From contig JAXGGA010002264.1 of NCBI GenBank assembly GCA_038373865.1, positions 62,001-126,000 on the forward strand: a DNA stretch of 64,000 bases. The letters are read 5' to 3'. The notes under the pieces were generated by a model. That model was not told the DNA's origin. It saw nothing but the letters and a program-made list of their open reading frames with translations, and ran no database searches. The position numbers and the translations under genes are program-made. Positions 1 to 12,154 of the stretch are shown here, one piece after another. The first letter of the stretch is position 1. The number at the start of each line of letters is the position of its first letter. Source of the DNA: Uloborus plumipes. Taxonomy: Eukaryota > Arthropoda > Arachnida > Araneae > Uloboridae.

Positions 1-161
1 AAGAAATAAATGTCTTGGAATTTTAAAAGTGCAGTCTTATTGTCTTCCTTAGAAAATTTCGAATCGAATGGTACTATGTTTGATTCTCTACACTCAGCAG
101 TTTTCGAGGAGTTCAAGCTTCAGACGGACAGACATACGCGGACAGATTTTAATAGTAGTAA
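1..161 (-). mobile_element. 5' end of a second Helitron-like copy, cut by the window edge
   Basis: This stretch is a diverged copy of about 1180-1371: both share the run around TTCAAGCTTCAGACGGACAG and end in CGGACAGATTTTAATAGTAG. It directly abuts the CTAG end of the neighbouring element at 162. The simplest reading is a second copy in the same orientation whose body lies left of position 1. The first bases match the end of a minisatellite unit of the neighbour, as expected for the same family. Confidence 0.5.
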
Positions 162-210
162 CTAGCTGCGTGGCCCGGCGTTGCACGGGCTTTAATGTAG
201 TGAAGACAGT

Positions 211-352
211 TTGAGAAAACTACTCGCCGTCAAGGCGGCTCGCCTTTACAGAAGCGGGGAAAGTTTCAACAGACTACTCGCCGCCAAGGCGGCTCACCTT
301 TAAAGTACCAAGGAAAGTTTCAATAAACTAATCCCCGCTAAAGCGGCTCGCT
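211..352. repeat. Three-unit ~54-bp minisatellite
   Basis: Three imperfect units of about 54 bp are each built on a core like CTACTCGCCGTCAAGGCGGC (near 220, 274 and 328), followed by an AAAGTTTCAA tract. The core is a small GC palindrome in AT-rich surroundings. It lies near the 3' end of the Helitron-like element. Confidence 0.75.
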
Positions 353-689
353 ATAAATCTTTCCTGCATCAAAAAGTCAATCGAATTATTTGCACATGCT
401 TCCTCAGAAATAAAGACGATGTCAAGTAGCGCATACTTAGCACTCTCCCTAAATAACAAATAAAATTCCTTTCCAAAAACAATTATTTCCAAATCGCTTT
501 CTTGTAAAATTAATTGCAAAATTCTAAACGAAAAAGTTCTTTTAATATTTGGATCGCAGCCAAAAAAAAGTCCCTTCTAAAAACAGTAATTGCAATTTTA
601 TTTAAAAACGCATTTTCAAAATGGTATACCAGAGAAAAAATGTCATTAATAATTAGAATAGAAACAATTGTTAGAACTTTGTTGTAACA

Positions 690-1195
690 CGTATTCAAAA
701 TGCCAATGGAAAGAAATAACACTCTTTAATTTTAAAAAGTTCAGTAATTTAATTAACGTTTTAATTCAAAATGGCAACGGTACGAAATAAGTCTTGGAAT
801 TTAAAATAGTGCAATAATATAATTAACGCTTTAATTTAAAATGGCGACTGAAAGAAATAAAATTATTGAATTATTTAAAATTCCAAGACATTTATTAACG
901 CTTTAATTTAAAATGGCGACTGAAAGAAATAAATGTCTTGGAATTTTAAATAGTTCAATAATTTAATTAACGTTTTAATTAAAAATGGCAACGGTAAGAA
1001 ATGTCCTGGAATTTTAAATAGTTCAATAATTTAACTAACGTTTTAATTAAAAAATGGCAACGGTAAGAAATAAATGTCCTGGAACTTTAAATAGTTCAAT
1101 AATTTAATTAACGCTTTAATTTAAAATGGCAACTGAAAGAAATGTCTAGGAATTTTAAAAGTGCAAAGAATTTAATTAACGTTTTAATTAATATC
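690..1195. repeat. ~70-bp minisatellite, about seven units
   Basis: About seven diverged units recur at 66-74 bp spacing. Each contains AAAATGGCAACGG or AAAATGGCGACTG, then AAATAAATGTCTTGGAATTT, then an ATTTAATTAACG run. The ATGGC cores fall near 692, 769, 839, 913, 984, 1050 and 1125. It forms most of the Helitron-like element's body. Short reading frames here are by-products of the repeat. Confidence 0.8.
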
Positions 1196-1371
1196 TTAGC
1201 TAATTAACGTCGTACAATTACGCGGTTGGTCTTATTGTCTTCCTTAGAAAATTTCGAGTCGAATGGTATGTTTGATTCTCTACGCTCAGCGTTTTTTGAG
1301 GAGTTCAAGCTTCAGACGGACAGACAGACAGACAGACACAGACAGACACGGACAGATTTTAATAGTAGTAA

Positions 1372-2728
1372 TAATATATAATTCAAAATATATCTCAAAG
1401 TGTCTAATTTATTTGTGACGTAGAAACATCTGAAAAAGTTTTCTGTTATCAGTTTTCTTCTAATCTATGTACAACTAAATATTATGAACATAAACTCTAA
1501 CAAATAATCAATTAGCAAAAATCCCTTTTAGTTGTAGCTGTTTCGAAAAGGATGTAGAAATTTCGGATTTTTGTAAAAAAAATTTGTAATTTCATTCAAA
1601 TGTAAATGTAACACTAGAAACTTCTTAGCGACATGCAATTAAATTTTAAAACCAATTTTAATTGATGTGTGGACATTCAGATCACTGGTTTTTAGTACAA
1701 CTTTTCCCGATGTGACAACATTACAAATAAATTACAACCATTTTACAATATCTTTTGAATTTGATGATACATATTTTTAGAATTCTTGCATGAAAAGACT
1801 TTATGCATGTTAATAATTGCTTTAACTTATGGCAAAAAAATCTAGCATGAATTTTCAATTTTCAGAGGAATTTATCTCTTTGGTGCCTGAGAATAACAAA
1901 ACAGTTTTTGTTTCGTTTTAAAGGGCAATGTAACACCTTCTTCCTCCATGCAGTTGCAAATTTTTACTAAGTGTTCCCCAGGCTATTTTTGGGGAGTGAA
2001 AAGGGCCATTTTTCATTTTTTTCTCAAGTTTAAGATATTTTTCATAATAATCATCTTACTTAAAAGGCTTATATCTCTTTAATGCCTTGGAATAACAAGA
2101 CAGTTTTTATTTCATTTTAAAAGGCGTTGTAACACTTTCTAACTCCATTCATTTGTAAATTTCTACTACCTGTTTCACAGGCCGTTTTGGGGGAGTGAAA
2201 AAGGCCAATTTTAATTTTTTCTCAAGTTTAAGCAATTTTTTCATAATGAAGGACTGCTGGTATCATATTTTTTTCTGTGCTTCTAGTATCTATAACAGGG
2301 TGCAAGAGCAAAAAAATTAGAACCCCACTGTCAGTCCTTCATATACTTTTTCATGCTTGAAATGACGAAAACTGCACTTTTTGAACCGCGAATGGACTGG
2401 GAAAATTTATAATTAGGCTTAACTTAATCCGTTTCTGTTATGCACAAATCACAGTCCATTCTTTTAGCTTTAAAATAAGTCATGTGTGATCTTTATACTA
2501 CTTTAAATAAATTTACTAGAGCCCTTAGAATACATATCAAAAATGCTAAATTTTACTCATCGGCGGAGCAAAAAAATGGCGAAATCTCGAGAATAAAATT
2601 TTTTCGAAAAAAAAAAAATAAAACAGTTTGGTAGTATAGAATATTGGTGCATATTACCTACCAAATTTGATCAAAATCAAAAATGGTGCGGCACGGCCCA
2701 TTTGTTGAATTTATATGGAATGACGCTA
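1372..2728. other. AT-rich non-coding stretch with a ~200-bp tandem duplication
   Basis: No gene is visible. About 1870-2040 and 2069-2242 are two diverged copies of a ~200-bp unit; both contain TTATCTCTTT, a CAGTTTTT run and a GGGGAGTGAAAA run. A short inverted repeat around AATGAAGGACTG lies at 2247-2342. The rest is unassigned, either intron of gene 1 or DNA upstream of it. Confidence 0.5.
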
Positions 2729-4788
2729 CACTGTTAAAAAAAAAATGTCCTGAAAATAACGGAAAAATATATGGCAGCTGAGTTTCCGGAGTTATTCCGT
2801 TTCGTTATTTCCGTGATTTTGAAAAAGCTTCGCTCGTCATTTTTCCGTTTCTTAATTCTCCGTTCTTAAATTTTTTCGGTTCTTATTATCCCCGCTTATA
2901 CGTTATAGGCTTATACGCTTATTTTAATCATAATTCATTATTTATCTTTTTGTATGTAGTCTCCCACAACATAAAATTACAAGAAATTGTAGGGGGAAAG
3001 ACGCAACAAATTCAATTTTATAGATTTTGAAATTCAGACGTTTAATTTCTTCAAAATGAAACAGCAGCAGTTAACTCATTGTCATTAATTCCCTATTCCT
3101 TATTTTGCGCTGTTAACAGCGCAGGGTTTAAATTTTTAGAAGCAATGCAGTAAATCTCATGAAATCAGTACAAGATACGACTCATGAATGCAGTAGATTA
3201 ATAGTTTAATAGGTTTCTATAAATTGAAACCTTTGCATTTTCTGAAAATTGTATTTTTATTTAATGGGGCACGACAGCTCTGATTAGATTTTCCAAACTC
3301 TTGATGATATTTAAATAGACGCTTTTACATTGTTTTTTTCATTTATTTCTTAATAGACATTGAGCTAAAGGTTAAAACAAATGTGTAAATGAAGTAAAGT
3401 CATAAAGTAAAAATGCTACGTTTTGGGACTTAAGCTTTTAAGTCTTTCTTATATTACAAAAAACATTTCACTAACTTTTACGAGCCCTCAGCACCAGTAA
3501 GTTTATACATGAAACTCTTAAAATGTACAATTGGTTTACATCATGAAATAACTGTTAAGTTTATGCTCAGAGTAATATAAAAATAGCAATAACAAAAATA
3601 AAAATTCTTACCTCCTATCGCCAACATCATCACAAAAAAGACAACAACATAGTGAGTAGATTTTAAAACATACTAAGACACCCGTTTGTTGCCCATTTTG
3701 ATTGATTCCATCGCGAATTATTATGGACTGATAAACTGTCTTATTAAAAATGTTGAGCAAGGGAAACACGGTGTCCCGAATAATCATTTGAAAAGATCCA
3801 AATCATTTTTTTCAGCAGTCAACTTAATTAACAACGCAGAATCCTGGAATAATTCCTATTCGAATGCTATAACAATAGCCAACGCTCTTCTTCGAAGCAT
3901 TCTCAAATTGAAACACACATACTGTCTGTTTGCGTTTTGTGCGCCTGGGAGCCACGGACGCTTCCATCTGAAAAAGGGGAGATAGGTTTAGGATGCGCAC
4001 TACCCGATGCCTTCAGCTTTTGTTCGCTTTCTACTTCCTTGTTGCTTTTCCCCCTATTTCGAACAAGTCCGAGGAGACTTCGCGCGTGCGCAGATACAGC
4101 GGAGGTCGCACGAAAAAATTTTAAACAGTAATCACGTCCCAACGAACACGATTAAATAACACATTCGCATGTGATGTTTTTTGGAAAGTAACTATCCTAA
4201 CGACGCGACACAGATATCTTCTTTTTCCAAACTAATGCGAAGAATACAAAGTTCGTCTCTTTCAGGAAGCTGTAATACGCATAATTAATTCCTAACGGCC
4301 CTGCATATTATAAGTTTTGCCGTCTCGTACTTTGACCTACGAATCAACGTTAATGCAGAAACCATAAAGGTAGGAAAATTCCGTTTTTGTTTCTCTAAGT
4401 CTGTGATTCACGGAATATTTCCGTTTTTTTTAAGGAAAAGATAAGTTTTGAAACGAAAACGGAAATTTCCTGTTAAAATTGGTAAAAACTTCCTGAAAAT
4501 TCAGGTTTTTTAACAGTATTTTTCTGTTTGAAAAAAACTTTTTCGCACTTATTTACACATTAACTAACTTTTAATTTGTCTCTAATTTTATTTATGAAAC
4601 AAAAAAGCGTTCAGGCTGTATAATAATGCTAAGTAATAACTATTTTTATTAAACATAAAGGTAGTAAACATGTTTACTTTTGTACACTAAGTGTGAAATC
4701 TGTAATATTTATCAGTTCGGTAGCGTTCTCATTATGTCGGTAACGTAATTAAAAAACTTCCTGAATATTCAGGGGTTTTTTAACAGTG
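2729..4788. mobile_element. TIR element with CACTGTTAAAA ends and TA flanks
   Basis: The left end reads TA-CACTGTTAAAAAAAAAATG and the right end TTTTTTAACAGTG-TA. These are inverted termini flanked by TA dinucleotides, as for Tc1/mariner-like targets. A near duplicate of the right terminus occurs at 4481-4520 (CTTCCTGAAAATTCAGG then TTTTTTAACAGTA), so the right end is doubled. The interior contains repeated CCGTT/TTCCG motifs. I see no intact transposase. A related fragment is at 39009-39240, and the elements at 18704 and 24069 have similar ends. Confidence 0.7.
3599..3710 (-). other. ~110-bp block shared with 29485-29605, containing a 7-codon mini-frame
   Basis: Read on the minus strand, this block aligns with one in the 24069-30252 element. 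Both contain an ATG-led frame of seven codons (MGNKRVS here, MGSKRVC there), then a TAG stop, an AAAATCTAC run, a TTTTTTGTG run, and a GT splice-donor-like end (GGAG|GTAAG here). It could be a conserved 5' non-coding exon of the transposon. I first considered a host signal-peptide exon, but its presence in two TIR elements argues against that. Confidence 0.4.
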
Positions 4789-5016
4789 TACTTTTTTGAA
4801 AAATACATATATAGAGAATTTTCCATTGCTCTGACCCTTTATATGTATTCTTAAAAGATCTTCATTACGTGATTGCTCAATCTTGCCATCGGCAAAAGTT
4901 AACGTGTTAAGGAAATGCCGTATTTTAAAAATTCGTTGACTGAGAAGGTTTATTAATTAAGTTTTTTTTTTTTTGAAATAAAAGAAATGTACTAAATAAA
5001 TGTTGGTTCCTTTCAG

Positions 5017-5111
5017 GTGGCTTTACTGACTAAGTCCCGGGAGTCTTTCTTCTGCGGCGGAGCACTCATCAATACTCGCTATGTGCTGACTGCGGCTCAC
5101 TGCACATTTGG
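5017..5111 (+). CDS. Serine protease gene 1, His57 exon
   Basis: The exon follows TTTCAG and ends before GTAGGT. It encodes VALLTKSRESFFCGGALINT and continues RYVLTAAHC, the classic Cys42, then Ala-Ala-His57-Cys58 region of chymotrypsin-fold proteases. His57 is the general base of the catalytic triad and Cys42-Cys58 is a conserved disulfide. Its 95 nt end in phase 2, and the next exon's first G completes a Gly codon. An in-frame TAG directly past the donor supports the splice site. The preceding exon should carry the IVGG-type activation site and was not found between 1 and 5016. Confidence 0.93.
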
Positions 5112-5229
5112 GTAGGTCTTTGGCAAAGCACCGGATATCCGTACATCCGATGTTGAATCAAGCTCCGTATCGCATTTGGTGGATTTTTTGCAGTCTTAAT
5201 TGTTATTACAAATTTGAAAATCTGTTTTA

Positions 5230-8200
5230 GGGTAACTTAAAAGCACCAGTAGTCGGCCATTTAAGAGCTCCTTTGTTGATCTTCGCCAACCAAGAAATTT
5301 CAGCAATTAATACAACAACGAAAACACTAGAAGTTTAGGCTATACTTTTGTGATTCACTTATTTCAGAAGTAAAAACCTTTTTACATTAAAATTAAAGCG
5401 ATATGTTAATACGAGTAAAAGCTCCAGTACTCGGCCACGTTGTGCCCAGTAGTCGGCCGTTTCATTTTCATTGACCTTATGGGATATGAATGATTGAATT
5501 AAATCAAAATTTAAGAGAAAATTTACAGCACAGTATTATGTTTAGTCTGGCCAAGTTTTCGTGGTACCTCTGGTTACTGGGCATTGTAGATGATCTTGTT
5601 AGTGTACTTGATACACCATGTGCTCTTCTTATTTCTCTTAACTATTAGTATACTGTTATGAATTTTAGACAGTACACTTAGCTCAGTACTCTCAGGATAT
5701 TGATGTAATTATCGTTTTTATACTTCAGATGCTTAAAAAAACTTCATTTTAGAAACTGTACTAGAAAAAAAGTGTTTTCTTTAACAATATGTCCATATCA
5801 GAAAAAAAATAATTTGAAACATCAAAAGAAGCTTCGTAAGGGTAAGAGAGCATAAATGACGCAATACTTTTTCCCCCGGCATACTTGCCCCCCCCCCCCC
5901 CCCGCATCTCTTCGTCTCAACATTTCACAATTCACGTTACCGCTCCAATCCCATCACAATCACAAACATTGTTAGAAAAATGCTTTTACGTGAACCAAAA
6001 TGCAAAAAAACACAAAAAAACTTGGCAAGTCCTCTCCCCCCCCCCTTCACCTGCCGCAAACTGTTACAGTTTAACTAACCACCCCTTCCCCTTGTCAAAG
6101 CGTGACATCATTTCACGACGGTCTCTAAAAAAATAAACGATTTGTGTTAAGGAAAACAGTGATAAAATAAATGCTGTTGCAACATAGTATAATAAAAATA
6201 TTACATATACATATTTCGGGTTAAAAAGAAACTTAAAAAAAAAAGAAGCTTCTGAAGTTAAGCATTTAAACAGCACTTACTAAAGATGCAAGACATGACA
6301 AGATAAACGAAATTTGTATAAAATGTACCTGAGGCAGTTAAAAACAGGAATAGTGTTGTGGTAAACAGCAGTTTTTGATCACAGAATCAAGAAATGGGAA
6401 AACTATTTTACCTTTTATGTAAAGATAAAGACTGAATAAAAGAGTCGATACAATTTATGATCAGACCAATAATCACATCGGCACTTGACTGGTTCAAGTT
6501 AATTATTAGAATGTAATTTCAACATAGGAACATAAAACTAAATTTGTAGTTTCATAAATAATTTCTTCTAAAACTATGCAAGTAAAAATACATTTAAAAA
6601 TGCACTGAAAAGAATATCCATCAAGGATCCACATCTGGCGCAGAATTTTCCACTTAAACAAAGGTTATTTGTTTTAAATTAATTGAAGTAAGATGAAATA
6701 TGGAGGTAAATTGATATTGGGATGTCATGAAGGTAATCTTATGGCTTTAAACAAGAACATTAGTAAACAAGGAATGAACCAAAATTTAGTTTGTTGCAAT
6801 CTAACCATGTAATTTTGAAATGAATTCATCACAATTCTGATTATCCAGTGAAGAAAACTCAAAAAATTAAACATTTCGTGAGAATCAGTAACAAAAATAT
6901 ACCAACATTTGAAACAATTAGCCTAAATAGAACACAGGGGTCTTGAACCTTTGGTAAAGCAAAAAGTTTGGAATACTAGCAATAGAAAGAATAACCATAT
7001 GCTTGACCTTCATTAAATAACTTGAGCCTATGTAACTATTGAAGTAATGCATATTTTCTCCGTATAATTAGAGTGGTTATTAACTGCCGAATAAATATCA
7101 TTAGAAGCCAAATCACTCGTTTCATCAATTTTATCAGCTTAAGGTAATTTTATAAGAAACTATTAAATCACCATTTGGTAATAACTAGCTGAGTGTTAAA
7201 ACTTATAATCTTAACTCAACGGCTGAGTCTATTTAAAAATATGTTTTAAGAATTTTTAACTAAGATCACAATACTAGAAGCAATAAAATGTTGAAGCAGC
7301 TCTTTTTGTCATAAATTTAGGCGCTAAATTTAAACATTTTATCGAGAAAAATAAATTTTGAAAAAGGAATTTTTACTCAAAACAGTTAAATTTTCGTTGT
7401 ATTTCAAAAGATAGTGACTGGTGCAGTGTCATCCACCAATAACGCCAAGGTAATCAGTGAGTGTGGACTCGAAAGTCTACAAAATAGAAGAAAAGTAAAT
7501 ATGATAAAATTCACAAACAAAGCAAGAAGTCGCGCTCCTGAACACATTTCTCGTATTACCTTCGAGAGGCGTGCCACGCCAAGTCAAGAATAAAACGATC
7601 TTCACCCATGCAATATGATAGAGATATCAGAGTAAAAATTGACCTTCAACACAACAAATGGGACATTGTTCAGGAGCCTGTCTCTCGCAAAAAGCTTCCA
7701 CTCAACACCATTGAGCTCTAACACTAGCTCAATGCTCAACACCAGCATTCACACCGACCTTCTGGAGCCATGCAACAAAAATGAACAGAGTGATACTATT
7801 AGAAAAAAGGGACTTAATACAATCAAAAAATTTCCAAAAGAAAAGTTTGTTCATGCATATACAGATGGTTCATCTGACAAAACTATCACCAATGGAGGTT
7901 CTGGTGTGTTTTTAATTGCTCCAGATGATACCCTTTACAAAGTCAAATTCAGTGCAGGAAAAATAGCCTCCAACTTCACCTGCGAGCTACGAGCTATTTT
8001 GGAGGCACTTAATATGTATAAGGACCCTTCCCACTAAACAGGCACAGGGCCTAGTGATTTTCTGTGACTTCAAGGCCGCCTCCAGGTAATTTCAAAGGGG
8101 CACTCTTCTATCACCCATTGAAATCATCTCAGGTCTTCGGGAGATATAGGCTATGAACAAGACCTGTACACTTCAGTGGATACCTGCACATGTCAAAATA

Positions 8201-9130
8201 GCAGGCAAAGAATATGCTGATAAATTAGCCAAGGAGTCCAGAGACCTTAATAACAATAGTGTATCTCCAAGATGCAAACGCAATAGCTAAATCTAAACTC
8301 GGAGATAAATCAATCCAAGCGAAAATAAATAAGTCGATTAATAACAAAAACTATAACCAGGCTGAGAACTGGCCATCACAGGGGCATGAAGATTGATGGA
8401 GAGGGTAAGAAGGGTGTATAGAAACTGTTGTAATTGCCCAGATACACAGCTTACACCTTGTCATATCTTTGAGTGTCCAGTAATAAGAGCGAACCTGAGA
8501 GAAATTGGTGTATTGCCGTCAATTAGACCTTTATGACGATAACATCCAACAAATCGCAAAAGCAGTTATAAGGATCCATGGAGTTATTTAGTTTGGCTAA
8601 GTCATAGATACGACAAAAAATGTCAATGCCTTAATTTCATTGTTATTTGATGAATCCATATTAAGAATGAAAAGCCGAATTAAGAATGTGGCCGACTCTA
8701 CTGGGTAAATTATCCGAACAGCTTAAAATCAGTGGTCGGCCTGTCGTGGCCGACTATTGGAAATGCAGAATTCCGTACCCAGTTGTCGGCCACCCCTTTA
8801 AAAAACAATTGAGTTTAACCAGGAGTTTGCTTTTTCAATGAAACTTCATGTTAGACATTCTATTAAAATAAAAATTAATCAAATTCACAGTAGAATGAAA
8901 TTAATAAATGTAATTACCATTTAAAGACGTGTCCTCTTAGCTAAAAAATAAGCAAACTTGGATGACGGGCACACCATTCAAAATGAAATGACTAATTCAA
9001 AAAAGTACCCAAAACGAAACTGCCCCTGATTGATGATTGGGGATAGGTGTTAATGGGGCGTCATATCTGATTGACGCCCCATTAACACCATGAGTTTTGT
9101 CATTGTGGCCGACTACCGGTGCACTTACCC
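5230..9130. mobile_element. Large TA-flanked TIR element with subterminal GTCGGCC motifs
   Basis: The left end, TA-GGGTAACTTAAAAGCACC then AGTAGTCGGCCA, mirrors the right end, TGGCCGACTACCGGTGCACTTACCC-TA. The motif (A/G)GT(A/T)GTCGGCC, or close variants, recurs near 5251, 5425 and 5448, and in both orientations near 8690, 8731, 8748, 8780 and 9103. The motifs therefore cluster at the two ends, as transposase-binding repeats often do. No transposase of its own is recognised. A decayed retrotransposon fragment lies in the interior. A C-rich run sits at 5887-5903. It occupies the first intron of gene 1. Confidence 0.65.
7639..8500 (+). pseudogene. Decayed non-LTR retrotransposon RNase H and C-terminal zinc-knuckle fragment
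   Basis: The frame 7639-8037 contains VHAYTDGSSDKTITNGGSGV followed by a stretch with CELRAILEAL, which matches the first two acidic motifs of RNase H (TDGS, then the Glu helix). The first frame stops at 8037. Later frames pick up IFCDFKAAS and TLQWIPAHVKIAGKEYADKL, the usual third and fourth RNase H blocks. Near 8420 a CRNCCNCPDTQ...HIFECP stretch resembles the Cys/His tail that follows RNase H in Jockey or I-type elements. At least two frameshifts make it dead. No reverse transcriptase is seen upstream. Confidence 0.75.
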
Positions 9131-9383
9131 TATAAAATACCATTACATTTCACTTAAATTACTTTTTAGTTCTTATGAAATTATAAGGTTTTGTTTCTGC
9201 AATTAAATAGAAAAACCCCTCGTTACATTGCGTCCCGTTATATCACTCATTCGGATATATCGCGCTCTTCCTTTGTCAACCCGAAAAACTATACATATTT
9301 ATTTTAAATAGATGGTTTTACATTCGACATTACCCCATTTTGGTCCCCATTTATAAGCATCTGTAACCGTCGAGAGCTTTTAA

Positions 9384-9884
9384 CCCATTTATGCCCAGTA
9401 GCCTAAAAACGGGACGCTTGTTAGTTACTGCATACAGAAACCTGTAGTGGGTATATCATTTTACTAAAGCTGTTTTTCACAAGTTATAGTCCTTCTTGAG
9501 AAAACCAGATAGAGCCACTATTTGGACATCAGAGTTCAGTTATTGACAGCTATTTTCTGACAAATCAGCCAATCAACGATCCAGCATGGGTAGCCACACA
9601 AAGAAAGTTTTTTTGCGAACTTTTTTTTCATAAAATAAAACTATTTAAAAATGATTTGCTTAAAATTGATCAGAGATGCTTTTTGTAATGCTACCGTGCA
9701 CAAGTAAGGTCGTATTTTGCTCACATATCTGCAAATAATCCCATAAACAGGACGCTAAATAACTTAATAAATATGGCAACGGCGAACTATTTCAAGCCTA
9801 AAATGTATGTAAACCATTCCAAGTAAGAGTTTTAAGCAGACAAAAATTGAAAAAAAAAATGTTAAAAACTTGGGCATAAATGGG
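9384..9884. mobile_element. piggyBac-like MITE, TTAA target
   Basis: The left junction is TTAA-CCCATTTATGCCCA and the right junction is TGGGCATAAATGGG-TTAA. These are perfect 14-bp inverted ends with the CCC/GGG termini and TTAA duplication typical of piggyBac elements. The element is 501 bp with no coding sequence. Its ends resemble those of the larger element at 19873 (CCCATTAATGCCT). Confidence 0.85.
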
Positions 9885-9888
9885 TTAA

Positions 9889-11223
9889 TAGCTAAACGTG
9901 GTTCCAATCAACAAGACCACATAAAAACGGATACGTCCGCATACCTTCCGCTTTGTTGGGGGTCCCCTAATCCTGGAAAAAAATTGCTTTAAAAAGTTTT
10001 TATGAAATCCTTGAAAATTGTCCTTAAAGGAATATTTCTTAATATCTATTTTTGACTTAAAACAGGTGTGTCTTTCAAGTTTAGCCAATTTCGTAAGACT
10101 GTACAGTCAATTATTAAAACGTCAGAGACTGGAAAATGCAAATGAAATGCTTTAAATAATTTTAACTGTTCTAGAGTCTTTGAAAATCATTAAATACCTT
10201 TTTGAAACTCCTTAAAAAGCGCTTCAATTCCATTTCTCATCAAATAAACTATGAATCAACTGAATGGCCAGAATATTACTCTCTCGTTAATTACTTTTTA
10301 AATCTCTACACTATTTCTTTTAAAGGGTTTTATGCGTTTTTACTACTGGTCATTTTACATTAAGTGCTGTGTCAGTCGGTGAACAAGAGCTACTATGTAA
10401 CTATATACTGAAAACCGATGTAAACAAATAATGTGTTTATCTTTACCGATGTAAACAAATAATGTTATCTATCCCCTCGTTAATCCTCTCTGTCGATTAA
10501 TGTCCATCGATTGTTAAACTACAAAAAAAAAAAAAAGGAAAAATTTGATTGATCAAAATTTACAAAAAAAAAAAGGCAGGACATGTATAAGGTGTTTGTT
10601 TGTCTATTTTTTCCAACATCTTTTTGAAGCCCCAACTACCCCATATAAGGACTCAAAATGCAGAACTTTAAAAAAATTCAAAAATTTCTTCGATGGAGAA
10701 ACCCTCGGACCCCCTAAAATTACTCATATTCTACCCTACTTAAAGGAGTTCATTGCATCTCTCTCTTGATACCCCTAATCCAATAAAGGTCAGCCCACAA
10801 AAATAACAAGAAAATACATATAAAAAAACACACAAATAGCATTAAGAGTCCCCCCGACTCCTAACAAAAAAAAGTTACGGGAGATTGGGCAAAGTGCGAA
10901 CTGGGCCCTCCACGAAATGTCTTTCTGAATACGGCCTTATCTATTGTGTTCTTTTCATGCATAGTTTTTGTTTTTTCAATAAAATATACATTGAATGCAT
11001 ACGCTATGAATTCCTCATCTCCTAAAAAAACTTTGAAAAGACGGTTTTGTTTTCAAATGCAGCATTTTTGTTGCATTTAAAGTGGAATACACGAATAAAA
11101 CAAAGAAAACGTGGAATGTAAACTTCGAAAACAACTGAATTAAAAATATTTGCATTAAAAATGCAATGTGTTAAAATAAAGCCTGGTTATTTAACAAAAT
11201 GGTTAGTTTTGTACGGAATCAAA
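9889..11223. other. Intron 1 DNA of gene 1, no gene seen
   Basis: This is AT-rich with many poly(A) runs. A short direct duplication of ACCGATGTAAACAAATAATG occurs at about 10413 and 10445. The reading frame at 10545-10769 lies in homopolymer-rich DNA without a recognisable domain, and I do not call it. Confidence 0.5.
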
Positions 11224-11273
11224 TTACAAGAGTTGCACTTTTATTCTGCTTAAGTGAAAATTGACTTTTTGGG

Positions 11274-11360
11274 AGGTCACAGTGACCTCCGAGAACAGAG
11301 GTAAATGATATCCAAGAATTCTAGGGAGAATTGGAACTTTTTGTGAGGTCAAAATGACCT
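11274..11360. other. Two palindromic nuclear-receptor-like sites
   Basis: AGGTCACAGTGACCT at 11274-11288 and AGGTCAAAATGACCT at 11346-11360 are both perfect inverted repeats of AGGTCA with a 3-bp spacer, the IR3 form bound by some nuclear receptors. A third, AGGTCACTGTGACCT, lies at 13902-13916. Related, imperfect versions occur in the fold-back elements. Motif match alone does not show regulatory use. Confidence 0.35.
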
Positions 11361-11450
11361 CCCAATAACCTCCAATTGGGGTACTTCTGCTTGACCCCCC
11401 CCCCCTCAACGTGAGTCCTGGCTACCCATGAATAAGGATGTAACTTTTTT

Positions 11451-11952
11451 AAGGCTACAGAGGACACAAAAATGTTTTTTCAATTATTGATCTGTATATC
11501 TAAAACTTTGTGTGCTTGTATATTTACTAAATATAAAAGCACAAAAAAAATTTGGTGCAAAAAACAATGAATACTTTTTTTGAAATTTAAAATTTTAGAA
11601 TGAAATTTACATGAATTTTTCAGATAAAAAATTTGTATAAATTTTTATTTTCAGCCATCTTTTATAAACTATCTCATAACATTACGTGTAATGCATAGAT
11701 TTATGCAATCATGCCTAATGATTGAAAATTAAGTGGAAATTGCAAGTTAAAAAAAAAAAAAAAAAAAATGACGCATGGAGCATTTTGAAATTTTGTTAAA
11801 AATTTTCTTTCATTTTAAATTTCAAAAAAAGTATTCATTGTTTTTTGCACCATTTGTTTCATGCTTTTAGATGTAGTAAATATACAAGCACACAAAGTTT
11901 TGGACAAATTAGATCAATAATTTAAAAAAACATTTTTTTTGTCACTAGCCTT
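11451..11952. mobile_element. Fold-back MITE of ~500 bp
   Basis: The two halves are long inverted copies. AAGGCTACAGAGGACACAAA at the left mirrors the right end TTTGTCACTAGCCTT. Inside, GTGCAAAAAACAATGAATAC mirrors GTATTCATTGTTTTTTGCAC, and the TTTGTGTGCTTGTATATTTA side mirrors TAAATATACAAGCACACAAA. The flanks give TA at both ends. The small loop is AT-rich with a poly(A) run near 11750. No coding sequence. Confidence 0.75.
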
Positions 11953-12154
11953 AATGAACTTAATATTTTAACCTCTGTTTAGGGTTCCCACCCTCTTCAC
12001 ATAAGCATCAAAAATAAATTTAAAAAAAAGTAGGAGTCCGGAGTCGGAAGTTTCAAAATCCCAGAGTCGGAGTTGACTATTTTTCCTCAGACTCCGTTGC
12101 CCTGCATAAATCTTAATTTATTACAGCTTTTTTTTTTTTTTAAATTAAGAAAAG

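Larger units (their letters stand above)
162..1371 (-). mobile_element. Non-autonomous Helitron-like element
   Basis: Read on the minus strand, the element ends with a GC-rich hairpin (GCCCGTGCAACGCCGGGC) followed closely by CAGCTAG and then T. That is the layout of a Helitron 3' end. The 5' side is marked by the sequence shared with 1-161, near TTACTACTATTAAAATCTG. No terminal inverted repeats and no replication-helicase coding sequence are seen. Most of the interior is two minisatellites and a GACA-rich tract near 1316-1350. The 5' start does not show the usual TC, so that boundary is the weaker one. Confidence 0.5.

Noticed and set aside
3599..3640. Signal-peptide first exon of a minus-strand protease
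   Set aside because: A hydrophobic frame ending at a GT donor is visible, but the same block occurs inside a second TIR element at 29.5 kb and no following minus-strand exons exist nearby.
3686..4142. Small frames on both strands in the 2.7-4.8 kb element
   Set aside because: They overlap each other, have no recognisable domain and no related frame in the other family members.
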